Numbered from the stretch's first letter, positions 1 to 12,538 are shown. The stretch: DNA of 64,000 nucleotides from Hypericum androsaemum (GCA_963995505.1 OZ023192.1:13561001-13625000); one strand, 5' to 3'. Program-made: numbers and translations. The notes: generated from the letters alone by a model not told the origin.

Positions 1-1384
1 GAATCCAAGTTACCTCCCCAATTCGAAACAACAAAACCACACAAACAAAAAAGATGAACCCACGCGGATTCATCTTTTACACAATGCAAACGCAGCCAAA
101 CCCAACACTCGCAAATCCATCAACATTTCTTTTGGTTTAAGCCCTGATATTCAGAGTCGGGTATTGTGGGGAATCGGATAAAGCCATCAACTTTGATCCC
201 TATCTTATGAAACAGTAAATGGGTCGCGGCCGTTACAAGCAACATCGACTTGGGAACTCGTCAAAATGCCATCCAAAACCCCAACACTCGTTAAAGCCAC
301 GAGCTTTCGCATTAAACAGATGAACAGTCAAATACCCATCAAGGATGAAGAAAAGGGGAAACTTACAGGGGGGGAGGAGGAGGAGGAGGCGAGGAGCAGA
401 AGTGGGCTATCGTTGGGGAGGGAAGTTGGGTCTTATAAATATCGGGGAAAGAATTAACGGATGCCCGCATTAGTCGACTGTGACTGATATGTATTTAGTT
501 TAAGATGTTCAAGTTCTAACTTATAATCGCTCTAATGGTATAAGAGATGAACGGAGTGTCGAGTGGGGTGTGGAGTGATCCGAAAATATCTCCAAGCAAA
601 CCTTTGTATTAGAGTCGAGTATTTTCGTCCTTAATTTATGAGACGGTTCTCTTAATAAGATTTTTTTACATTTCTAAAGTTGTTGGATCAACTCTCATTT
701 GGTACAAAGGTTAGGACAGAGAGAATCTGATTTCCCATTGAAATAAAACCAACAAGCACTTACAATATGAGAATTGTTACAGGATTTTGAGCTTGGGTTA
801 TTGTGAATGCATTATTTATAAAATTTTGTTATTTTTTAAAATTTAATCAAATTAAAATTAGTCGGTTGAATAAGTATTTGATATTTATATATAAAAAAAT
901 TCTAATAGTTTGGGAACAATTAAGAGAGGAAAAGGTGGTCAGAGTTTAGATTCTTTCCACACGTCCTTTTCGTTCTCATAAATCCTAATAATAAATACTA
1001 ATATTCTCTTCCTCTACTTCGTTTGCAAGTTCTCTTTTTCCAAAGGAAACTTCCTTTCCAAGTTGTATAAAACTTGGAATTATTTTTCAGATTTTTCTTT
1101 CTTTTTTCTTCCCTTCCTATGCAAGTTCTTTGTCTTGAAATAAAGTTTGTTTTGTTATTTTATTAGAAAAGCTTGCTTTAAATTTGATACACTATGTTAT
1201 GAGTATTCTTCACCAAAAATCCTTAAACCCTCACAAAATATTTTGAATTATGCTTATTTGGTCATTTTAATGCCAAGTTTGTTAACACATTTCTGAAATT
1301 TTTATTAATTGTCCAATATGATTTGTGTTTTGGTATTTTTTATGGTTCTTCTCCGAATAAAAAGAGTAAAATATAGATGGGTTC
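1..1384. repeat. Duplicated segment copy A, left part
   Basis: From the first bases to the TG of the Copia LTR at 1385 this sequence matches 9862-11002 and then 16989-17197 almost base for base, at an offset of about 9861. It contains a GGAGGA-rich patch near 370-395 and AT-rich flanks. I see no convincing gene: the small frame at 266-457 is not conserved in the second copy. Because copy B lies just upstream of the Smr-domain gene, copy A was probably also upstream DNA of a gene lying left of the window; that is inference. Confidence 0.85.
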
Positions 1385-1667
1385 TGTTATGAATTCAGCA
1401 ACTAGAGAACAAACGCGCAAAGAACATGGACGCAAGAGATAACGTGGTTCGGCCTAGTGCCTACGTCCACGGTGAGAAAGGAGAACTTTTATTGATGAGT
1501 TTCCGAGCTACAAAGCCATACAAAAAACCTAGGGTAACATGTCTTTATATAGAGACAAGCCCTTAGTGTACAAGTAACCTATTTAGGTCAGATTAGGAGT
1601 ACAAAACTTAGTCAGAATAGGAATAGGAATAGGAAATAAGTCTTTCCTATTTCTCGCCATCCCAATA
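1385..1667 (-). repeat. 3' LTR of element 1
   Basis: Direct partner of 3592-3874. It starts TGTTATGAATTC on the plus strand and ends near CATCCCAATA. In element orientation a TATA-like box (TATATAAA) lies near 1545-1551 and probably marks the U3 promoter. Confidence 0.88.
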
Positions 1668-2091
1668 ATCTCCACCTTGGCGAGAAATCATCTCGTGGAA
1701 GAACCATGAAGCTCCACCCGAATTTCAACAAACTCCATCTTGACAAAACACCGCCCCATGAAGAACCATGAGATCTTGCAAAACTAATTCGACTCCACCA
1801 GCTCCACCTTGGACCATAGATAACTGCATCAATAAGACCATCTCAACTTTCTCTTTACCTTTTGTTCAATCACTTTGAGCCAGCCCCCAAACTCGAGCTT
1901 CTGAGCTTGCTTGCCCTATTTCCTCCAACCTCCATCGAACCCCAACTAACGAGTCCACTTTCTGAAGCAACCTTGCGACCAATAGACGTACCCTCTATTT
2001 TTCGATCAGCCCTATGCTCTGCAACCTCGAACTGCTCTTCCGTTAGACCTTTTTACCTCATACCAATGCTACGTGCCATAGCATACAAAGG

Positions 2092-3579
2092 TCAACCTTT
2101 TGTTCTACCAAGTAGAACCCTCGACATGCCACAAACTCTACCGTTCGGCCTTGAGTGAGATACCTGATTCGCCCGTGGTGCTACCAATGGCTTCGCATTC
2201 CCCATGCAAAACCTACCCAACACCTTTGACGTGCACATCTCTTTAGACAACCATAGCGAAAATTTGCTAACTTTGTCTCCGCGAATCCCAACTCCACTCA
2301 AACCATTCATGTCAAGCTTTCGCTTCATCACACAAGAGCTTTTCTCCCCTCTATCGAAACCCAACGATGTGACTCCACCTACAACCGTGTTTTCCACTAA
2401 CCTATATGTATTCCTAGCATTCCTTTCACCCTTCATCACCACCACAGCATCATTCTCCACCTTCATTAGCCCACCTATAACATTATAGTTGTACTCACTA
2501 TAATCCAAGGCTCCTAACGAGACCAAATTTCTCTCCAACTTCGGAACATGCCTAACCCCACACAATTTTCTCTCAACACCATCCCACATCTTGATTTGGA
2601 TATCACCTATGCCAACAATTCTGCAAGTAGAACCATCACCCATAGTCACCATACCTAAATCAACAAACTTGTAGGTGTCGAACCACCTTCTCTTGGGCGT
2701 CATGTGGAAAGAGCAAGCGCTATCCAAAATTCAGGAATCAGAATACTTTGAACTTGACAAAACAGAAAGAAGATCACCATCCGACCCGTCCGAATGTGAG
2801 GCCACATTCATGAAACCTGATCCTTTTTTCTCGCGATCCCGAGTTCTTTTTGGACAATCCTTCTTCACGTGCCTTTTTTCTCCGTACTCGAAGCAATTTT
2901 TCTTGAACCTCCTTGACCACGACTTGGATCCCTTCCTGTCTTTTGCCCCACTACAATCACCATGGCTACCCCTCACAACTAGCCCTTCCGCTTGTTCATC
3001 ACCAATTTTCCTTCTTTGATGAAACCCTAGCAGAGCACTTGTGATATCTTCCAACACCAGGAATTCCTTCCCCCAAGTTAGAGTTGTAACCAAATTTTTG
3101 TAGGAGCCAGGTAAAGAATTCGGCAGCAACAATGCCTTGTCTTCTTCCTCGAACTTCACATCAACCTTTCTCAAGTCGCTCACAAGTTGACTGAAACTAT
3201 TAATGTGTTGGCTCAAATCCGAGCCCTCCTTCATCTTGAGCCCGTACAATATTTGTTTAAGATAAAGCTTGTTCGACAAAGACTTAGACATATACCTTGC
3301 CTCCAATTTCTTCCATACCTCAGCTGGTGACTCCTAATCCATGACGTGATACATCACATCATCCACCAAGTACAAGCGAATTGTCGCCACTGCCTTGGCC
3401 CCCATCTTCTTCCACTCTTGCTCCTCCATCTTCTCGGGCTTCTTCTCTGAGAGCGCGATGACCATCCCTTGTTGCACGAGGAGATCCTTGACACGCCTTT
3501 GCCATAACCCAAAATTCGAAGAACCATCGAACTTCACAAGAGCAAACTTCGCGCCGTCCGTCATCCTCCAACCCAAGCT
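2092..3579 (-). pseudogene. Copia gag and aspartic protease with two stops
   Basis: Read on the minus strand, the frame begins with a gag N-terminus (FDGSSNFGLWQRRVKDLL), continues through the plant Copia gag domain (UBN2 type), then a zinc knuckle, then a protease region starting LDSACSFHMTP. Two in-frame stops break it: TAG near 3331-3333 (before ESPAEVWKKLEARY) and TGA near 2728-2730, where the expected protease W (WILDSACS) is lost. The zinc knuckle reads CFEYGEKRHVKKDC, with the second Cys of CCHC replaced by Tyr. The protease frame ends near 2092 without any integrase. Gag packages the RNA in virus-like particles and protease matures the polyprotein; this copy could do neither. Confidence 0.85.
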
Positions 3580-3591
3580 CTTGATACCAAT

Positions 3592-3874
3592 TATTATGAA
3601 TTCAGCAACTAGAGAACAAACGTGCAAAGAATACGGACGCAAGAGATAACGTGGTTCGGCCTAGTGCCTACGTCCACGGTGAGAAAGGAGTACTTTTATT
3701 GATGAGTTTCCGAGCCACAAAGCCATACAAAAAACCTAGGGTAACATGTCTTTATATAGAGACAAACCCTTGGTGTACAAGTAACCTATTTAGGTCGGAT
3801 TATGAGTTCAAAACCTAGTCAAAATAGGAATAGGGACATGAAATAAGTCTTTCATATTTCTCGCCATCCTAACA
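3592..3874 (-). repeat. 5' LTR of element 1
   Basis: Direct partner of 1385-1667, bounded on the right by the GGTCC target duplication. The primer binding site abuts it at about 3577-3590. Confidence 0.88.
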
Positions 3875-4094
3875 GGTCCTCTGCTTGAAGATATTGTATT
3901 TATAATTTTCAAACAAGTAGTTTCAAGTAAGCCGGTCGGTAATAATTTGCTAAGCTCACATCTATTCTTTTGGCTTTTGGTTATCAACAATCTAAATGTG
4001 GTTACAGTTTGTTTACCAAGCATGCTTTCGGGTCTTTCATTGCCTTGTTGGTCTATGTCGGCGACTTTATTCTTGCTGGTGATTCTGATATAGC
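3875..4094 (+). pseudogene. Copy A, right part, with Copia reverse-transcriptase remnant
   Basis: Matches 17202-17414 of copy B. In one frame it encodes the tail of a Copia reverse transcriptase: QSKCGYSLFTK, then SFIALLVYV.DFILAGDS, the YVDD catalytic box region. In this copy GTCGAC has become GTCGGC, so the box reads YVGD. Only about 45 codons remain and nothing upstream belongs to the same element. Similarity to copy B stops around 4091. Confidence 0.7.
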
Positions 4095-4151
4095 TCTTCA
4101 GTGGCTGTCGAGAAATCAACTAAGCTAAACGACGTCGCGGCAACTTACTAA

Positions 4152-4213
4152 ACAAAACTCGTGGACGACCAAAACACGAAACAACAAAACTCGTGGACGA
4201 CCAAAACACGAAA
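4152..4213. repeat. 31-bp tandem duplication
   Basis: A 31-bp unit containing CTCGTGGACGACCAAAACAC occurs twice back to back. Confidence 0.9.
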
Positions 4214-4240
4214 CGAACCACACCAAACTTTACTTTGTCA

Positions 4241-4417
4241 TCTGGCCAAAACAGCTGCGTTTCGATATGCGCCCTCTTGGTCCTCAATGAGCCGGATGAC
4301 AGCCTGAGCTTCATCTTCCTCTTCGTCATTGACGAGAGGAACTTCCACTGCAACCTTCTGGACATCGTCATTCATGATCGGAGCGGGAACACTCTCTAGC
4401 ACATTTGGTTTGCCTTT
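4241..4417 (-). pseudogene. Possible UvrD/SRS2-like helicase exon fragment
   Basis: The minus strand has an open frame of about 59 codons containing DEEEDEAQAVIRLIEDQ and ending AYRNAAVLAR before a stop at 4238-4240. The pattern of an acidic stretch, EA..VI..I, then YR..AVL.R resembles the segment before motif IV of UvrD/Rep/SRS2-type DNA helicases. No other part of such a gene is nearby, so I read it as a stranded exon fragment. It could instead be chance; the call rests on a short motif. Confidence 0.4.
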
Positions 4418-5210
4418 TTTACAATTCGATACTTAGGATTTTGCAGTTTTAGTCAATTTGATACATACCCCCTTCATACCAGTAATCACAATTTTCCTGT
4501 GATTTGTTCTTTTCTTTTTGGGGAATCATTATTTTCCTGTGATACGGGGATGTAAGAATGGGATGGACAATTGTATCAATCCGTTTTTTGGAGAAGGGTC
4601 GTGCATCTACGTGCGGGCCCATGAATATGTTTAAAGTGGGCCCGGAAAAAGTAGTCAGGCCCAATTTGAGCCCGCTACGAGAAACATTACTCTTTAACCA
4701 TTGAAAACACAACAGTATTAAGAATACAACAGTATTAAATATTTGTTAAAGAGAGATCTATCGTTTTTTCAATGTCCTACCAGAACTGAAAAACAGATTA
4801 GTTGACTGAGTAGACATCTGAATATCGGGTATAAAAAAAACTCACATATGAAGTTTAACCTTGCTTCATTACAAAAAAGCAAAAAGAGATGCCAGTAGGT
4901 TTAAATTGAGCAGATTCCATGTCATGCCAAATCAAGACATTTGAGGACCGAGAACAAAAAAATTAATTGGGACTACAATCACCCTGGACCTTCAAAGGAA
5001 ATCCAGTCCTTCAGGTTATGGCCTTCGTCTTCCAACCTCGGAGTTTGGAAAAATAAAGGAAGAGCAACTTCTCAAGAGCCTACTCATCCTATCACTACTT
5101 TCGCCCAAAAGAGTTTAGTTTCGGTGTTCTGGTGAGACCCGGTGCATCAGCATTGGTATGATCGCTGGTGGTGAATTAAGAACTTGGATCATACCTTTTT
5201 CTGCTGCAAA
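4418..5210. other. Intergenic, 3' side of the Smr-domain gene
   Basis: I see no gene. The lower-coordinate end of the next gene's 3' UTR should lie near its right edge; no polyadenylation signal could be fixed with confidence. Confidence 0.5.
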
Positions 5211-8200
5211 CTACTGCTTGGCAGATGCCGATCCTTTGCGACTGACACTATCAAGATGAATCAGAATTGTCCCATCACTTTTGCCTTCGCTCCAAGCAAC
5301 CGACTTCTTCTCCAACAGCTTCATGACCTACTCGAAAACGAAATGTAACTTCAACAACAAGCAACCGAAGTCCTTAACATGAATGGCATCAAGAAGACAG
5401 TAACATTCAAGGGTTTGACCAATGTCGGTTAGCCGGCAGTCTTACCATTCGTCTCCTTGCGCCTTTGGTAGTGTCTTCATCGTCACTAGTTTCAATTATA
5501 ACCTTGAGGCGGTTGATATCTGGAGCAGATAGTTACTTAGCGCGCAACTTTATCCGACTAAGACACGGAGTAAGAACTGAGGAAGATGTCCTTACTTGGG
5601 ATGCCTGAGAGCGAAGAAAGATGACATTTCAGCAGTTCTATCGCGTTCTTTGCATCTAGAGTGTGCAGGTCAACCAGCATATCATCTTCAAGGTCTGCAT
5701 CATTGCTGTACGCACAACAAAGAGAAAATAAAAGGGTAAGGAGACACATGATAAGGAATGAGAATAGAGCAAAACGATAGAATTACAACTAGAATTTGAA
5801 TATCGGTGCAAGAGAACGACTTACTTGGTTTCGAAAATCTTCCGACTAGATTCTTCGTCTGCCTCACGTGCCTTCTTCCAGAAAAACTCCCCCTGAAATA
5901 CCAGCCAGTTATACGGTCACATGCTGTGCAGCTCACCTAATTGGATTTTACGATAAAAGAGTTCAATCCATGCAAGGTCCTTTCCAGTCTACCTTGTCCC
6001 TAAGTTTGTCTGCGCGCTCGTAGTCTCCCTTAATAAATGCATCAACAGCCTGCCAAAAGCAGGATGTCATTTTCTGATGTGGTGATTGGAAGTATGTTTT
6101 CCCGTCCACACAAAACGTTTATGAACAAAAACTAAATTGTTTACATGGATAACCAAACATTGTTAGAGTCACAATCACGGGAAACACCCACAAAAAAGGG
6201 TCTTCCCCAGATGGAATGCTGATGAAGTTGTTAGGGATGCCAGAAAAACTCACAGCTTTATAGTATTCTTTCATGGTGGACCGGTATTCCTTCTCAGCAT
6301 TTAGAAGCAGTCTATAACTGTCTTCTTCTTCTTCTTCTCCTCTAACTGCAACCGATAAATACATCAAGGGATCCAATTAACCAAAAAAGTAGACGGATGC
6401 TCTGTATAAAGATATTCTTGTTCCGTAAAAAAGAGACAGCCACTCAGGTACAAAAAGCCAGATCTCCAACCCACATTTTCTCATTTCTGATGTCATTGAG
6501 TGAACCCAGACCCACGCATGAGTCAGCCAGCCAGAACATGTTTTAACTTGCAAATCATAATTGAGTTCTACAAAGAGCACTTAAATAATGAAGCTTCAAA
6601 GACCATACCGGTGTCGGCGTCTCGTCGTGTTAAAACCGAAGTAGACTCGGGTTCTTCAATGTCAATGTCCCTTTCAACCACTAGTTTTCCTAGTGCTAAC
6701 GATCTTGTCTTCAATTTCGTTCTCCTCACCTTGGCTGTCCTTCGAGGAGACTCTTCCTCTTTCCTAGAGAACAGTGAAGTTAAAACTTCCCTCTGAAGAA
6801 TGCCTCTCTCTTCCTCATGGCCAGGTGATTTTGCATTACAAGCTTTTGAATCTCTGTGAAATACAGGGAGACAGCAAGATGGTACGTATTAAAAACAAGG
6901 AGTTAGAAACATGAAAACTTCTAATGGCAACAGCTTCTTGGTAACTATGTTCACCGTACCTTCTCAATGAACCCGTTAATTGAGCTGCCTCATACGCACA
7001 TGGCCCTTCAGGATGCGGAGATGCATCTGTTAACTGCAAGATGAAAGAATGCAATGAGAATGACCATACAAGTAGCTTACTGATCATATCACTTCCAGGG
7101 AGTTGAGAGAGAAAAGATGAAGTTTTATAAAAGCATTACTAGAGCAGAAAAGTTCCATTTAAAGCTAATTCTGAATAAATCCTCCAGCATAAGCTTAAGG
7201 TACCGGTTTCAGTTTTCTTCAGCTAAGGTACCGGTTTCAGTTTTCTTCAGCAAGAAAATATCTTTTTTCAACTTTAAAGTAAGAGCTTATCTTCTAAGAT
7301 AAAAGAGGTGGGGCAAAACGAACTTCAATCTAAGTGAAGGCTGCCAACTCCAGGATAAAGGGTTTTACTCTGTCCATAGCAAGCGTATAGCTCTTGGAAA
7401 ATCCTTTGACTATTTCATATCCGTGGTATTGATATTCTTAACATACACCCGTGCAGGAGGTAACAAATCTCAATTGGCCTATTGCATACCAAGGGTTCAG
7501 CACTCGGGTAATCCTTTGTTGAAGAGTTGCCTAAAGCCTTCTCCTTTTCGTTTGAACTTGTAGATAGATCCAGTAGCTTGTCCAATCCCTGAAGAAGCAG
7601 GTGGACAATGTAAACATGAGAGGCTCTTGCTTATATTCATAGGTAAACAAGAGTAGTGAGACACTAAAACAACAAAATTGTCATCGTTAAGATAACCCTT
7701 ACAAGAAGCAAATCTACACCAGTTATGCATATCCAGGGTCATCTCATACTACATTTGAAAGGGATAAAAGAGAGAGAAGCGGATCTAACAAATCATAAAT
7801 ACTGGTCTCTACTTCACTGAAAACATGAACATCCTAATAGATCCAGTAAGATCAATTTTGTGAGCATCAAATTTCGGGCAAGGTTCAGTTGTGTAAGACA
7901 TGGATTATACTATTATAACATTAAAAATTCGAATTTCAGTGACAACTCAATCCGAAGTGAAACTAGTAGTTGTGTACGATTGAAGTACATAGTTTCTCCG
8001 AGACGTGACAACAAATATATCATTAGCCAACTTCACTTTCACGGCTATGCCAGCACTAAGAATATGGCTAACAAGAAAAGTACATCTCTCCGTGCAAGGC
8101 CCATTTGTCTTACACGAAAAGCAACCCAGGGACAGCACATGAAGATGGTATTCTGACATTTATTATTATCTTCATTAATCTATCCCAAAATCTGAGGCCA

Positions 8201-9146
8201 CAAGTGACAAGTCCATACGAAAACGACAAAGAAATCTGAGCCAACACACTCGCGAAGTATCATCAATGACAGCAAGCATAATAAAAGCTATATTAAGCAA
8301 GCGAGATACCCTGTTTTATCAATAATCGAAAGCTTGAATCATGGCCAAGATACTTAACAAAATCTGGAGAAACTAGATGGGTTAAGAATATGAAACATAC
8401 CTTTTGCACATCAAATCCACATTGATCTGCATAGTCAATCGAATCTGTTATTAGAATTATTGTTGAAGACTAGAAATGTTAACATGCAAATAGGAAAAAA
8501 GAATGCTTCGGCTCGCAGCTGAAACAAAAGAGGAACCAAGAAAAACGTGCTTAGCAAAACTTAAGCAAATTGTTTTACCAAGAACTTGATGAATCAAATC
8601 TTTATCCAGGTTAAATCCACTGCCCAGCAACCTGTACAAAAAATCTTCCACATCACGGCGCAGATGTGCATTCTTTAACATGTTTAAACCGGATGCATCA
8701 TCAGGCTGATTGGGCCAAAGTTCAGACATTGGCAAGACCTCCTCATCCAATTTCATAGGTTTGGTGGTCAAAGAGGATCCAGTAGAAGATGCAGGTGTAG
8801 GGTTTGTGTAATCTTTGCCAAGTACACTAGAAATGGTGCCGCCAGAAACTGGACGCCACTTTTGCTTCATTGGCTTAGGCTTTTCATAACCATTCATATT
8901 AATGGCAGGATCAGCTGGTTCAGCAGATTCTCCTCTGCCGGAATCTTTAGATGGATTATCTGAAGAGCAGACAGTGCCTTGTGTGCAATAAAGAATTTCG
9001 CCTGCTAGATCTGCATTTCTACCTGCTCTGCGGTAAGCAGAGGCTATTTCTTCAAGAGAAAATACCGAACCAAACGCCTCGAGTAAACCCTTCAATGCTT
9101 TCCCCTCGATATCATGCCTCAACGCGCTCGACGAAGACACCTCCAT
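5211..9146 (-). CDS. DUF1771 and Smr-domain protein (At5g58720/SDE5-like)
   Basis: Complete gene of 11 exons on the minus strand: 8579-9146, 8401-8444, 7490-7588, 6960-7033, 6609-6853, 6254-6345, 5993-6049, 5825-5892, 5596-5705, 5446-5519, 5211-5327. All junctions are GT-AG and in phase, giving 515 residues. The N-terminus has a UBA-like segment (LKGLLEAFGSVFSLEEIA), and the first exon contains RPVSGGTISSVLGKDY. DUF1771 lies at about residues 350-413 (YRLLLNAEKEYRSTMKEYY, then GDYERADKLRDKG). The Smr domain runs from about 425 to the end, with the VDLHTLDAKNAIELL motif (DLH at 428-430) and the late DGTILIHL motif. Smr domains are nucleic-acid-binding or endonuclease-like; the related Arabidopsis SDE5 acts in tasiRNA/transgene silencing, and At5g58720 matches the length better. 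The start is the first Met of the conserved N-terminus. Both flanks are invaded by retroelements but the frame is clean, so I expect it to be functional. Confidence 0.9.
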
Positions 9147-9364
9147 TGCTGAAGCAAAAACAAAATACCATGAATCATTTAAAAAAGGAATATTTCAAGT
9201 ATATGATTGAGTTTTTGAGGATCCAATTTGACAACATCAAACAAGTATGTCTTTCGGATAAGAAGCAAGAAGCGTGAGCTGATGCAGACAAGAAAGAATG
9301 TTAAACGACATCTCCCATTTAACAAACATCTACGGAAGTAACCGGTAACAACTTAACGGAGATA
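9147..9364 (-). promoter_or_regulatory. Probable 5' UTR/promoter of the Smr-domain gene
   Basis: Short AT-rich stretch directly upstream of the first codon. I could not pick a convincing TATA box; a 5' UTR intron is possible. Confidence 0.4.
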
Positions 9365-9861
9365 AAAGAGAAAAAAGTTGAAAGCTCTTAAAATCCATCT
9401 GCATTATGTCAAATGCTCAAGAAACTAAAACCAACAAGATCAAATCTATATGGCGCCAACCGCCACACATTACAAGAACTCGGGTAAGTCTCACACATTA
9501 GATTATATTTCTGACTTGTAACAATCAAGCCACGCAAACCCAAAAGATGAACAAATTTGAACACAATTTCATGAAACAGGAAGCGGGCCATGGCCTTTAC
9601 AAACAACATCCACTTGGAAACTCATCAAGAAGCCTCCCATACCCTCAACACTCATTAGCGCCACGAGCTTTCGCATTAAACAGGAAAACCCCTACCATCA
9701 CCGTAACAGAGAAAAAAAAAGAAACCTCTTAAAATCCACCTGCATTATGCCAAATGCTCGAGTATTGGCACAAGAGAACGAAACTAAGACCAACAAGATC
9801 AGATCCTTAATGAACCAAGAACCACACATTACAAGAATTCAAGTTATTCTCACATTTTCAA
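9365..9861. repeat. Degenerate tandem units upstream of the Smr-domain gene
   Basis: The sequence from about 9385 is repeated from about 9731, offset about 342. Shared words include TGCATTATG, ACCAACAAGATCA and CACACATTACAAGAA. The second unit runs into duplicated segment copy B, whose early part (AAAAGATGAAC.., CACGAGCTTTCGCATTAAACAG) is in turn the partner of 9541-9685. The promoter region therefore grew by local duplication. Confidence 0.75.
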
Positions 9862-11002
9862 GACTTTAGATTACCTCCCCAATTCGAAACAACAAAACCA
9901 CACAAACCCAAAAGATGAACCCACGCGGATTCATCTTTTACACAATGCAAACGCAGCCAAACCCAACACTTGTAAATCTATCAACATTTCTTTTGGTTTA
10001 AGTCCTGATATTCAGAGTCGGGTATTGTCGGGAATCGGTTAAAGCCATCAACTTTGATCCCTATCTTATGAAACAGTAAATGGGTCGCGGCCGTTACAAG
10101 CAACATCGACTTGGGAACTCTTCAAAATGCCATCCAAAACCCCAACGCTCGTTAAAGCCACGAGCTTTCGCATTAAACAGATGAACAGTTAAATACCCAT
10201 CAAGGATGAAGAAAAGGGGAAACTTACAGGGGAGGAGGAGGAGGAGGAGGCGAGGAGAAAAAGTGGGCTATCGTTGGGGAGGGAAGTTGGGTCTTATAAA
10301 TATCGGGGAAAGTATTAACGGATGCCCGCATTAGTCGACTGTGACTAATATGTATTTAGTTTAAGATGTTCAAGTTCTAATTTATAATCGCTCTAATGGT
10401 ACAAGAGATGAGCGGAGTATCGAGTGGGGTGTGGAGTGATCCGAAAATATCTCCAAGCATATTTTGTAATCTTCGTATTAGAGTCGAATACTCCATTCTT
10501 AATTTAGGAGACGATTCTTCTAATGAAATTTTTTTACATTCGTAAAGTTATTGGATCCACTTCCGTTTGGATCTACAAGCACTTACAATATGAGAGTTGT
10601 TAAGAGATTTGAGTGTGAGTTATTGTAAATGCATTATTTATCAAATAAATTTTGTTATTTTTAAAATTTTTTGATCAAATTAAAATTAATCGATTGAATA
10701 AGTGTTAGGTATTGATATTTAAAAAAATCTAATAGTTTGGGAACAATAAAAACAGAGGAAAAGGTAGTCAGAGTTTTGATTCTTTCCACACGTCCTTTTC
10801 GTTCTCATAATTCCTAATAATAAATACTAATATTCTCTTCCTCTACTTCGTTTGCAAGTTCTATTTTTTCCAAAGGAAACTTCCTTTCCAAGTTGTATAA
10901 AACTTGGAATTATTTTCGGGATTTTTCTTTCTTTTTTCTTCCCTTCCTATGCAAGTTCTTTGTCTTGAAATAAAGTTTGTTTTGTTATTTTATTAGAGAA
11001 GC
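9862..11002. repeat. Duplicated segment copy B, left part
   Basis: Partner of positions 1-1155. It is interrupted at 11002 by the second Copia element and resumes at 16989. Small indels separate the copies, for example near 10462-10560. Confidence 0.87.
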
Positions 11003-11993
11003 TGTTGTTGTGTAGGAAGTGGTGTACTTGATTAGGATCTTGTAAAGTCGAGGCAAGAGTTTAGACTCTTTTTCCGTAAGATGAGATTGCCCCGTATTCA
11101 GTGCTCACGGGATGCGGCAATCGTCCCCAAGATACAACGACTTTGTTGCTTCCAAGATCGTAGCACAACGAATCTCGAAGCTTCGGGCGAACCTTGGATA
11201 CTCTGAACTTTTTTAGAGAGAGGGAGAGAAGAACAACTATTGCTAATGAATGCTTATGCAATGAGTTGTGGGGTGGTTTGCAAATGAGGGGGAAGGGCCT
11301 ATTTATAGGCAAGGATGGCTGGAATCCGAATGGCTGCCAGGCACTTCTGAGGGGGCAGCATGCTCTCACATTTCTGGGAGCCGAGGCACCCTTTCGGCCA
11401 CCAGTTTTTTGGATGCCCGTAGGTGTCTCTTCAGGGCTCCTGGATGCCTGCTGGTGTCTCTTCGGCCACAGACCTTCCAAGCACTCCTCGTGCCTCTTCG
11501 GTGGTAATCTGGAAGCCTCCAGGACGTACGCTGGTGGCCCTTCATCCGTTGGGCCAGCTCGCATCCCTTCGCGAGCTACCTCGCACGCAACTCGTAGCTC
11601 TCCCGAAATCTGGCAAAAGTCTTAAGGCTCCTCTAGCTCCTCGCGATGATGCGCACGTGCGAAGTGCGAAGTGCGCCACAAAGTGTCCATTGCGACCTGC
11701 GTCCAATGCGCCATGTGCACACGATACGCGCGTGCACATGCGCGAGCGCGTGCGCGTGCTCGTGCTCGTACTCGTGCTCAGATCGTGCTTCGCACCATCC
11801 TCGCAGGCAGCCTCGGTCAGCTCTTCAGGTGGAACATTTAATATTACACCAGCTTGGAGCTTCTCCTTATAAACAGGAAAAAATTCCTTACGATTTCTGA
11901 TGTGGTAATGGTTCTCCTATCATTAGCTTGGGCTTTTCAGCTCGGGCCTTTCAGCTTGGGCCAAATACATTAATTATGCATTCAAATCTAACA
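11003..11993 (-). repeat. 3' LTR of element 2 (full, about 991 bp)
   Basis: Pairs with 16213-16988. On the minus strand it holds a TATA-like box (CCTATAAATAGG) near 11299-11310. It includes a GC-rich stretch with many CGTGC words near 11640-11800 that is shorter in the other copy. Confidence 0.9.
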
Positions 11994-12538
11994 ATCCCCC
12001 ACATGAATGATGATTAATGCATGCTGACACTTTTAAGAAAAGTTCCAACGAAATATCATTGCATCGAGAAAGGTAGCTTACGGCTTTGAACCTTCCCTAG
12101 TAAAATGCTATCAGATTTACTTGCCACTCAGTGAACGCGATGTCTTGAACTGGTCAGTTTTTTATGTAAACCAAGACAATAATATTTACACAATGATATC
12201 TCTAATATCCTTTGGTTCTCACGTTGTGTTAGTTTCGGCCATGGACCTTATCTTGGACTCATAAGTGTTTTTCCATTTGAAGCGGCCTCACTTCACACTT
12301 ATATAGGTAATTTTCTATCAAGAGTATCATGCCATACTCCACCTTTTTCTGGTATAAGAATCATTAAAAGCGTAGACGCTTAACCTTACCACACCTCTAC
12401 AGATTCGTACTTGGGCAGCTTCTGAGAATAGGATGGATTCCAAGTATTCATCTGAACCATCCATAACTTAGTTGTCTCATTGAACCAAGTTTGTGGGATC
12501 TCCACTCATCATGGTTGAGTTACCGCTATGAACGTTCT

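Larger units (their letters stand above)
1385..3874 (-). mobile_element. Short Copia-type LTR element, gag-protease only (element 1)
   Basis: Two direct 283-bp LTRs (1385-1667 and 3592-3874) bound an internal region of about 1.9 kb coding on the minus strand. The LTR ends are TG..CA, except that the internal end of the right copy reads TA. The flanks GGTTC (1380-1384) and GGTCC (3875-3879) are a 5-bp target duplication with one change, and the empty site GGTCC survives in copy B near 17202. A primer binding site resembling the usual tRNA-Met site (TTGGTATCAAGAGC on the minus strand) lies just inside the right LTR. The inside holds only gag and protease; integrase, reverse transcriptase and RNase H are absent. 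By eye the LTRs differ at roughly 15-20 sites, so the insertion is old. Confidence 0.9.

Noticed and set aside
1862..3019. Plus-strand frames inside element 1
   Set aside because: Shadows of the minus-strand gag-protease coding sequence.
11194..11900. Several 80-150 codon frames, repeated at 16179-16732
   Set aside because: They lie in the LTRs of element 2 and are GC-rich by-products; no gag or pol content.
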